From: Verrucomicrobiota bacterium | Lineage (GTDB): Bacteria > Verrucomicrobiota > Verrucomicrobiia > Limisphaerales > JAGWYX01 | NCBI GenBank assembly: GCA_018969165.1 | Contig: JAGWYX010000310.1 | Location: 1 to 5,635 of the forward strand | DNA: 5,635 bases | Reading direction: 5' to 3' | Shown here: positions 1-5,635 of the stretch, one piece after another | Layout: each line of letters starts with the position of its first letter | Numbering within the stretch: position 1 is the stretch's first letter | Made by a program: the position numbers and the translations under genes | The notes under the pieces: generated by a model | What the model saw: the letters and a program-made list of their open reading frames with translations, nothing else | What the model was told of the DNA's origin: nothing | The model's database searches: none

Positions 1-849
1 CGCTATGCCCTTAACCAGGTTGCCGACGCGGTCGCGCGCACCGGCACGACCTACGCCAGCGATGACGATCCGGAGTTGATCAAGGCCGCCGCCCCGTTCA
101 GCCTGAAGCTCCTGGAGAGTCTGCTCAGCGAGAACCCGGAGCACCTGGGCCTGCTCACCGCCGCGGCGACCGGCTTCACCCAATACGCCTTCGCCTTCGT
201 GCAGGAGGACGCGGACGAGTTGGAAGCGCGCGATGTGGCCGCCGCCGAGGCCCTGCGGGCGCGGGCCAGGCGACTTTACTTGCGCGCTCGGGATTACGGA
301 TTGCGCGGCCTGGACCTCCGGCACCGCGGACTGGCTGCGGCCTTGGTCCGTTCCCCCCGGCCCGCCGTGCGCGCCACGCGCAAGACCGACGTGCCACTTC
401 TCTATTGGACGGCCACGGCGTGGGCCGCGGCCATTTCCCTGGCCAAGGATGACCCCGGCCTGGTGGGACAACTTCCGGCGGTCGAGGCCCTGATCGATCG
501 TGCCTTGGAGTTGGATGAAAGCTACAGCCGCGGCGCGATCCACAGCTTCCTGATCGCTTACGAAATGACGCGGGCGGGCGCGGCTGGCGACCCCGTCGCG
601 CGGGCCCGGCAACACTTCGAGCGAGCGATGGCGCTGAGCGGCGGCCAGGACGCTGGACCGTTGGTGGCGCTGGCCGAAGCGGTGGCGGTGAAGCGGCAGG
701 ACGTGAAGGAGTTCGAGTCGCTGTTGCACCGGGCGCTGGCGATCCAGCCCGACGGCCACCCGTCCACCCGGCTGGCCAACCTGGTCATGCAACGCCGGGC
801 CCGCTGGCTGTTGTCGCGAAAAGCCGATTTGTTCCTGCTCGAGAACTGA
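1..849 (+). CDS. TRAP transporter TatT-family protein (TPR-like), 5' partial
   Basis: This is the C-terminal 282 residues of a TatT protein, the TPR-like helical component of TPR-associated TRAP transporters. Known members are periplasmic lipoproteins that associate with the TRAP binding protein and may help pass or store its ligand. The frame is open from base 1 and already matches the family there (ALNQVADAV, then YASDDDPEL), so the TTG at 76 is not the start; the true start and any lipoprotein signal lie outside the window. Family-like stretches, numbered from base 1, are DVPLLYW at 130-136, AIHSFLIAYEM at 179-189 and the C-terminal RLANLVMQRRARWLL at 257-271, close to the stop. The chain is all-helical, rich in Ala and Leu, with paired helices ending in patterns such as RALELDES and RALAIQPDG. 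It lies 25 bases upstream of the dctP-type gene, which supports the TRAP assignment. No frameshift is visible. The family call is firm; the biochemical role is inferred from the few studied members. Confidence 0.9.
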   Translation, partial: RYALNQVADAVARTGTTYASDDDPELIKAAAPFSLKLLESLLSENPEHLGLLTAAATGFTQYAFAFVQEDADELEARDVAAAEALRARARRLYLRARDYGLRGLDLRHRGLAAALVRSPRPAVRATRKTDVPLLYWTATAWAAAISLAKDDPGLVGQLPAVEALIDRALELDESYSRGAIHSFLIAYEMTRAGAAGDPVARARQHFERAMALSGGQDAGPLVALAEAVAVKRQDVKEFESLLHRALAIQPDGHPSTRLANLVMQRRARWLLSRKADLFLLEN

Positions 850-861
850 CCAGGCGCGTTC

Positions 862-868
862 GGGAGAG
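862..868 (+). promoter_or_regulatory. Ribosome binding site of the TRAP binding-protein gene
   Basis: A purine-rich GGGAGAG lies about 6 bases before the ATG at 875, inside the 25-base gap after the TatT stop codon. It supports ATG 875 as the start of the binding protein. The gap is too short for a convincing promoter, so the gene is probably read from the transcript that starts upstream of TatT. Confidence 0.6.
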
Positions 869-874
869 AATCTT

Positions 875-1930
875 ATGCCAATAAGCCGATCGACTCGCCG
901 CGAGTTCCTCGCCGCCGGCCTGGGCCTGGGGCTGGGCGGAGCGTGGGCCTGGATCAACGTTGCCCAGGGCGCCAGCAGCCCCGCGCGAGTGCGCCTCGGC
1001 ACGTTGGCCCCGAAAGGCTCGTCCTACTACAAACATCTTCAGGTCATGGGCGAACGCTGGCGGGAGATTTCGCAAGGAGCGATGCTCTTGACCATTTATC
1101 CCGACGGCACGATGGGGAGCGAGGCCGACATGGTCCGGCGCATGCGGCTGGGGCAATTGCATGCCGGGCTGCTGACGGGCGTGGGCTTGGCCGAGATCGA
1201 GCCGGCGGTGACCGGGCTGCAGCATTTGCCCATGATGTTCCGGTCGCTCGAGGAACTGGATCACATCGGGGAACGATTGCAGCCGCTGCTCGAAAGGCGC
1301 ATCGAGGAAAAGGGCTTTATCGTCCTGTTCTGGTGCGATACCGGCTGGTTGCGGTTCTTCAGCAAACAGCCCGTGATCACGCCGCAAGATCTCAAGCAGA
1401 CCAAGCTCTTCGTCTGGGCCGGCAGCGCCGCCGAGGTGGACATCTACCGCTCGGTCGGCTGCAACCCGGTGCCGCTCGAGACGCTGGACATCCTGCCGAG
1501 TCTGCAAACCGGCCTGATCAATGCCGTCCCGCTGCCTCCGACGATTGCCCTGGCCGGCCAGGTGGACAGCGTCGCGCCCCACATGCTCGACTTGGCCTGG
1601 GCCCCGCTGGTGGGCGCCGGCGTCGTGCACCGGAAGACCTGGGAAGCCGTCCCGCCGGAACAACGAAAGGCCCTGCGCGCGGCGGCGGTCGAGACCGGCC
1701 GGTTGATCAAGGCCGACGGCCGACGCGAGAGCGTCGAATCGATCGAGGCCATGCGCAAACGCGGGCTGAAGGTCCATCCCCTGCCCGCCGAGGCCGAGGT
1801 CGAGTGGCGCCGCGAGGTGGAAGCCATTTATCCGAGAATCCGCGGCACGATTGTCCCGGCCGACATCTTCGACGAGGTCGTCAAAGCACTGACCGCCTAC
1901 CGCGCCGCGCCAGGGCAACCCCGGAAATGA
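875..1930 (+). CDS. dctP: TRAP transporter solute-binding protein, DctP type, with Tat signal
   Basis: This 351-residue protein would bind the transported solute in the periplasm and deliver it to the fused permease encoded next. The N-terminus is a Tat signal: twin arginines at 8-9 in STRREFL, a Gly/Leu/Ala-rich core at about 13-30, and a likely cleavage site near AQG-A at 30-33. Export would therefore be in folded form. The mature part begins with the family pattern RLGTLAPKGS at 40-49, followed by YPDGTMGSEADMVRRM at 75-90 and a typical two-lobe DctP layout through LPSLQTGLINAV at 207-218. The length is normal for the family. At the position where most DctP proteins have a basic K(I/M)R(V/F) segment, this one reads KLFVWAGS (177-184), so the usual carboxylate-binding arginine appears to be missing. 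ATG 875 is chosen because it gives the complete Tat signal and has a ribosome binding site. The last codons overlap the permease gene. The family call is firm; the substrate is unknown. Confidence 0.93.
   Translation: MPISRSTRREFLAAGLGLGLGGAWAWINVAQGASSPARVRLGTLAPKGSSYYKHLQVMGERWREISQGAMLLTIYPDGTMGSEADMVRRMRLGQLHAGLLTGVGLAEIEPAVTGLQHLPMMFRSLEELDHIGERLQPLLERRIEEKGFIVLFWCDTGWLRFFSKQPVITPQDLKQTKLFVWAGSAAEVDIYRSVGCNPVPLETLDILPSLQTGLINAVPLPPTIALAGQVDSVAPHMLDLAWAPLVGAGVVHRKTWEAVPPEQRKALRAAAVETGRLIKADGRRESVESIEAMRKRGLKVHPLPAEAEVEWRREVEAIYPRIRGTIVPADIFDEVVKALTAYRAAPGQPRK
1927..1930 (+). other. ATGA start/stop overlap coupling binding protein and permease
   Basis: The permease start ATG (1927-1929) overlaps the TGA stop (1928-1930) of the binding-protein gene. 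Only a weak AGGG (1912-1915) lies upstream, about 11 bases away, so translation of the permease probably depends on ribosomes that finish the binding-protein gene. The overlap also decides the permease start: the same frame is open upstream to a GTG at 943, but that part lies wholly inside the binding-protein gene. Confidence 0.75.
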
Positions 1931-3810
1931 GCGGCTCGCCGTCCAGGGAGACTCGGACAGAGGGCCAGGTCGCGGCGGCGATCGCGGGTTGGCGGCCTTG
2001 GGTTCGTAACGGGGAGGACGTGGTGATTTCGCTGGCGCTGGCCGCGCTGGTGCTGCTGCCACTAAGTGAGATTGTCCTGCGCAGGCTTTTCCAAACCGGC
2101 TTGAGCGGCGCCGGCGCCTTCGAGCAGCATTTGACGCTGGTGATCGGGCTGCTGGGGGGAATGTTGGCCGCGCGAGAAGGCCGGTTGCTGGCGCTCTCGA
2201 CCTTGACCCGCTCCCTCGAAGGGCGCTGGCAGGCGCTGGGCCGCGGTTTCAGCGGGTCGGTTGGGGCGGCCGTTTCAGTTTTTCTTTGCGTGGCAGCGGT
2301 GCAGTTGGTGCAGTCGGAGCGCGCGGGAGGCAAGACCCTGGCTTACGGCATCCCGGTTTGGGTCATCCAATCCGTCATGCCGCTCGGGCTCGGCACCATC
2401 GCCTGGCGATTGGTCTGGCGCGCGGCGGCAGGCGCGCGCGGCCGGCTGCTGGCCTTGCTCGTCACGGGCGGGTTACTCGGGCTCGGATTTCACCCGCCGC
2501 TTGCGCCGGACAAGCTTGTAGTGCCAGCCCTGGGCATCCTGCTGGTGGCGGTGGTGCTCGGGGCGCCCATCTTCGTGATGCTGGGTGGGGCGGCGCTGAT
2601 TCTGTTTTGGGGCGAGGACTTGCCCATCGCCTCGATCTCGCTGACCCACTACTCGATGGTGACGAACCCGACGTTGCCGACGGTGCCCTTGTTCACGCTG
2701 GCCGGTTACTTCCTGGCCGAAGGCGGCGCCTCCCACCGCCTGGTCGGGGTCTTCCAAGCGTTGCTTGGGCGGTTGCGCGGCGGGCCGGCAATCGTCGCGG
2801 TGGTGGCCTGCGCGTTTTTCACCTCGTTCACCGGCGCCTCCGGCGTCACGATCCTGGCCCTGGGCGGCCTGCTCATGCCGGTGCTGCTCGGGGCGGGTTA
2901 TCCGGAGCGGACCACCCTGGGCTTGATCACCGGTTCTGGAGGATTGGGGTTGTTGTTTCCGCCGTCGCTGCCGCTGATCCTCTATGCCATTGTGGCCAGT
3001 AACCAGACCCAGACCGGCGGCGTGACGATGGAAAAGATGTTTCTCGGCGGGCTGGGTCCGGGGCTGTTGCTGGTGGCGATGTTTGCCGGGTTGGGCGTTT
3101 GGCTGGGTCGGAAGCAAGGGCCGCGCGCGAATGCCTGCGAAGCGGTGCGCGCCAGTCGGGCGATCTGGGTGGCCAAGTGGGAGTTGCTGGTGCCGGTGGT
3201 GGCGCTGGTGGCTTTGTTCGGCGGCTTCGCCACGCCGGTCGAGGCGGCGGCCGTCACCGCCCTCTATGCCTTTGCCATCGAGACGTTCGTGTATCGGGAC
3301 TTCAAACGGGTCCGGGACATTCCGCGAGTGGCCAGCGAATGCGGCCTGCTGGTCGGCGGCGTGCTGTTGATCCTGGGAGTGGCGCTGGGTCTCACCAATT
3401 ACCTGGTGGACGCCCAGGTGCCGACGCGGGCCGTCGGCTGGGTGACGGCGGCGGTGAAGTCGAAGTTTGTGTTTCTGCTTGCGTTGAACCTGTGCCTGCT
3501 GGTGGTGGGGTGCATGATGGACATGTATTCGGCCGTGGTGGTCGTGGTGCCGCTGCTCGTGCCGCTGGGGATCGCCTATGGGATTGACCCGATCCACCTG
3601 GGCATCATTTTTCTGGCCAACATGGAACTGGGCTTGCTGACGCCGACGGTGGGTCTGAACATCTTCCTGGCCTCCTACCGGTTCAATCAACCGGTCCTGC
3701 AGGTCTCGCGGGCCGTCCTGCCGCTGCAAGGTCTGCTGCTGGCCGGCGTCTTGCTCATCACCTATCTACCCCCGCTGACTACGTTCCTCCCGCGCTGGCT
3801 GGGCAAATGA
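1927..3810 (+). CDS. dctM: TRAP transporter fused permease, DctQ-DctM (small + large subunit)
   Basis: This 627-residue inner-membrane protein joins the small (DctQ) and large (DctM) TRAP subunits in one chain. The large part is the ion-coupled translocation subunit (IT superfamily). The DctQ part is about residues 28-165, with four likely membrane helices near 31-52, 66-82, 109-128 and 144-163; FEQHLTLVIGLLGGMLAAREG (65-85) fits the DctQ pattern with its acidic residue before helix 2. A further hydrophobic stretch at about 172-189 probably connects the two parts, as known for fused SiaQM permeases. DctM occupies about 195-622. Its landmarks are FTSFTGASGVTILALGG (298-314), the FPPS turn (344-347) and NMELGLLTPTVGLNIFLAS (565-583), which are the family's substrate and ion-site regions. 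The start is set by the ATGA overlap with the binding-protein gene; starting there gives the short hydrophilic N-terminus expected before helix 1. The symbol reflects the family only; a C4-dicarboxylate substrate is not implied. Confidence 0.93.
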   Translation: MSGSPSRETRTEGQVAAAIAGWRPWVRNGEDVVISLALAALVLLPLSEIVLRRLFQTGLSGAGAFEQHLTLVIGLLGGMLAAREGRLLALSTLTRSLEGRWQALGRGFSGSVGAAVSVFLCVAAVQLVQSERAGGKTLAYGIPVWVIQSVMPLGLGTIAWRLVWRAAAGARGRLLALLVTGGLLGLGFHPPLAPDKLVVPALGILLVAVVLGAPIFVMLGGAALILFWGEDLPIASISLTHYSMVTNPTLPTVPLFTLAGYFLAEGGASHRLVGVFQALLGRLRGGPAIVAVVACAFFTSFTGASGVTILALGGLLMPVLLGAGYPERTTLGLITGSGGLGLLFPPSLPLILYAIVASNQTQTGGVTMEKMFLGGLGPGLLLVAMFAGLGVWLGRKQGPRANACEAVRASRAIWVAKWELLVPVVALVALFGGFATPVEAAAVTALYAFAIETFVYRDFKRVRDIPRVASECGLLVGGVLLILGVALGLTNYLVDAQVPTRAVGWVTAAVKSKFVFLLALNLCLLVVGCMMDMYSAVVVVVPLLVPLGIAYGIDPIHLGIIFLANMELGLLTPTVGLNIFLASYRFNQPVLQVSRAVLPLQGLLLAGVLLITYLPPLTTFLPRWLGK

Positions 3811-3811
3811 A

Positions 3812-5635
3812 TCAACGGCCCGGATGGGGCGCCAGCGCTTGCAGCAGGTTCGCCGCCGCGCCGAAGTCCGGCCGCAATTCCAGCGCCCGCTGCGCCGCCG
3901 CCCTGGCCTCGCTTACCCGGCCCAACCGGGCCAGGACCGTGGCGCGGGCGTACGGGATTTCCGGCGAGCTCGAGTCCAGCGACTCAGCGCGGACCAGGGC
4001 CTCCCATGCGCGTTCCGGTTGTTGCTGAGCCGAATAACCCAGCCCGAGATTGTACCACCCCTGGGCCAATCCCGGATCGAGTTTCACGGCCTGTTCGAGC
4101 GCGCGGACGGCGGCATCCAGTCGGCCGGCCTCATTGAGTGCCAGCCCGAGCTTGAAAGGGTATTCGGCGTCGCGGGGCGCCAGGCGGCAGGCGGTTTCCA
4201 ACTCGCCCACGGCGCCATGGATGTCGCCGCGCAAGCTCAAACCGACCGCCAGCGCCTGGCGGAGCGGCGCCGAACCGCCGTCCCAATCCACCGCGCGCCG
4301 GAACCAAGCCAGCGCCAAGTCCGCCTCGCCGCGGTCCAGGGCGAACACGCCCTGCTGGAAGGCGCCGTTCGGCTCGTCGAGATTGGTTTCTAGAAAACGC
4401 CGCAGATCGACTCCGGCGACCGCGTTTGTATCCAGCGTCGTGCGCAGGCCCCAGGCCGCCTCGACCCGCACGGCGCGCACCGGGTCCCGCAACAGGCCGC
4501 CCAGCGTGGCGTGAGCGACACCGGCGTCCGCACGCGCGAGGGTTTCCCAGGCGCGCGCCGTTTGGGCGCGGACCAGGGGGTCTGAATCCGCCGCGCTGAC
4601 GGACAGGGCGCTCACCACGTTGCTTTCCGCCACCCAACGCTTGAGCAACCCCGCGGCCACGGCGCGCCAGAGGGCGATCTTCTCACCGCGCAGCATGTCG
4701 AGCAACGGCGCCACGGCGGTGGCCTGGCCAAGCCGCGCGCCGGCGACCACTTGCGCGCGGGACCGGCTGGGGCGGTTCATCTTCGCGCCGTACCAGCGCT
4801 CGACGGCGGCCAGGGCCCAAGCGGTCGCCCGGTCCACATGACAGCCGTTGCAGGCGTTCGGGATTCCGAACTCGCGCGTCAACACCGGGTCCGGGATGGT
4901 GAAGCCGTGGTCGCGCCGGGGGTGCCGCTGCATGTAAACCGTCGGCGGCATGTGGCAATCGACACAGCGACCGCCTGGTTTGTCGAGGGCATGATGGCTG
5001 TGCGCTGCCGGGTCAATCCTTGGCGCCGCCGGCATTTGCCCCTGGTGACACTGCAAGCAGAGCGCGTTGCCGGCCGCGCGGATCTTGCCCGAGTGCGGCT
5101 CGTGACAGTCAACGCAGCGCACGCCCGCCGCGCACATCCGGCTGCCGAGAAAGGAGGTGAACTCGTAATCCTCCGCTCGCACGCGGCCGTCGGCATAAAA
5201 GACGTCGGTCTCGTCCGGGATGACGAGCGAGTAATGATCGAGAAAGCGGTCGCCGGGGACAAAACCCCCGGTCAACTCCGCCCGGCGGGCATGGCAGGCG
5301 CCACAGGTATCGAGCATTTGATCACGACTCAACGGATGCAGCGTCGGGTCCATCGAGGCCGCCGTCTGCCCTGGTGCCGGCCGCGCGACCGTCAATCGGC
5401 TGTACGCGGGTGCGGTCGGGGCGCGCTGGGAGGCGGCCGCCCGGCCGGAGGAGGTTGGCGAGGCCGCGCTTGGCGGATGGTCTCGTTGCCAGGCGACGTG
5501 CGCCGCCATGGGCCCGTGACAGGCCTCGCACCCGACGCCCCGCTCGGCCATGATCGTTGCATACGTATCGGCGGCGGCATTGTAATTCTTCCGCAGACCG
5601 GTATTGTGGCAGGCGGCGCACATCGCGTTCCAGGT
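3812..5635 (-). CDS. Multiheme cytochrome c with HEAT and TPR repeats, 5' partial
   Basis: The protein is read from the right edge and its start lies outside the window. The frame is open before the ATG at 5623 (TWNA precedes MCAACH), and family members normally have a signal peptide and further residues, often another heme motif, upstream. Counting from that ATG, 603 residues remain. Seven CxxCH heme sites are visible: CAACH 2-6, CEACH 32-36, CGACH 107-111, CVDCH 170-174, CLQCH 189-193, CVDCH 220-224 and CNGCH 258-262. Hemes would be attached in the periplasm. Extra histidines (HVAW at 42-45, DHY at 129-131, HSHH at 208-211) could be distal ligands. A Pro/Ala/Ser-rich insert covers about 46-92. 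HEAT-like helices follow at about 288-396 (SDPLVRAQTARAWE, RDPVRAVRVEAAWGL), then about five TPR repeats at 420-589 (e.g. YNLGLGYSAQQQPERAWEAL). The layout fits cytochrome c554/paired-CxxCH-like electron carriers with a protein-binding tail. Redox partner and pathway are unknown. The gene is convergent with the TRAP operon and probably unrelated to it. Confidence 0.9.
   Translation of the reverse strand, partial: TWNAMCAACHNTGLRKNYNAAADTYATIMAERGVGCEACHGPMAAHVAWQRDHPPSAASPTSSGRAAASQRAPTAPAYSRLTVARPAPGQTAASMDPTLHPLSRDQMLDTCGACHARRAELTGGFVPGDRFLDHYSLVIPDETDVFYADGRVRAEDYEFTSFLGSRMCAAGVRCVDCHEPHSGKIRAAGNALCLQCHQGQMPAAPRIDPAAHSHHALDKPGGRCVDCHMPPTVYMQRHPRRDHGFTIPDPVLTREFGIPNACNGCHVDRATAWALAAVERWYGAKMNRPSRSRAQVVAGARLGQATAVAPLLDMLRGEKIALWRAVAAGLLKRWVAESNVVSALSVSAADSDPLVRAQTARAWETLARADAGVAHATLGGLLRDPVRAVRVEAAWGLRTTLDTNAVAGVDLRRFLETNLDEPNGAFQQGVFALDRGEADLALAWFRRAVDWDGGSAPLRQALAVGLSLRGDIHGAVGELETACRLAPRDAEYPFKLGLALNEAGRLDAAVRALEQAVKLDPGLAQGWYNLGLGYSAQQQPERAWEALVRAESLDSSSPEIPYARATVLARLGRVSEARAAAQRALELRPDFGAAANLLQALAPHPGR

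Noticed and set aside
76..78. TTG at 76 as the TatT start
   Set aside because: The frame is open to base 1 and the upstream residues already match the TatT family, so the gene is cut by the window edge.
943..1926. Upstream extension of the permease frame to a GTG at 943
   Set aside because: This part overlaps the binding-protein gene completely, is Arg/Gly/Ala-rich out-of-frame sequence, and would put a long hydrophilic stretch before the first DctQ helix. The ATG at 1927 with the ATGA overlap is far more likely.
785..2062. Long open frame (425 codons) on the - strand opposite the binding-protein gene
   Set aside because: It is a shadow of a GC-rich coding strand. Its translation is rich in Arg, Gly, Gln and His with no recognisable domain, while the + strand encodes a clear DctP protein.
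2473..3729. Long open frame (418 codons) on the - strand opposite the permease
   Set aside because: The translation is dominated by Gln, His and Arg, as expected for the antisense of hydrophobic membrane helices. It has no family resemblance.
4131..4637. Other-frame open frames within the cytochrome gene on both strands
   Set aside because: They are Gly/Arg/Ala-rich shadows of the HEAT-TPR coding sequence with no family resemblance or ribosome binding site.
5621..5623. ATG at 5623 as the start of the cytochrome
   Set aside because: It lies directly before a heme motif with no signal peptide, and the frame continues to the window edge. It is an internal methionine.

Overview
The window is GC-rich bacterial DNA, tightly packed with four genes and almost no intergenic space. 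The organism is most likely a Gram-negative bacterium. It has a periplasmic binding-protein transporter whose binding protein carries a twin-arginine (Tat) signal, a TatT-type accessory protein, and a multiheme c-type cytochrome. These families occur in Acidobacteria, Verrucomicrobia, Proteobacteria and similar groups. The sequence alone does not fix the phylum.

Left part (1-3810, + strand): a three-gene operon for a TPR-associated TRAP transporter. It contains a TatT-family protein cut by the left edge (1-849), a DctP-type solute-binding protein with a Tat signal (875-1930), and one membrane protein that fuses the small (DctQ) and large (DctM) permease subunits (1927-3810). The gap between the first two genes is 25 bases, and the last two overlap by 4 bases (ATGA), so co-transcription and coupled translation are expected. 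Together they would form an ion-gradient-driven importer: the binding protein captures a solute in the periplasm and delivers it to the fused permease, while TatT is thought to sit with the binding protein and help handle the ligand. The arginine that normally binds a substrate carboxylate in DctP proteins appears to be replaced by a hydrophobic segment, so the substrate is probably not a simple organic acid.

Right part (3812-5635, - strand): one convergent gene, cut by the right edge, for a multiheme cytochrome c with seven visible CxxCH motifs, then HEAT-like repeats, then about five TPR repeats. This is a recognisable but poorly understood family of periplasmic or outer-surface electron-transfer proteins. 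Its stop codon is one base from the stop codon of the permease gene, with no terminator visible between them.

I found no RNA genes, mobile elements, CRISPR arrays or intergenic repeats. All of the sequence except about 26 bases is accounted for by the four genes. The most interesting points are the unusual TRAP binding-site motif, the cytochrome-HEAT-TPR architecture with a Pro/Ala/Ser-rich insert, and the head-on gene junction. I cannot claim a wholly new system from this sequence.
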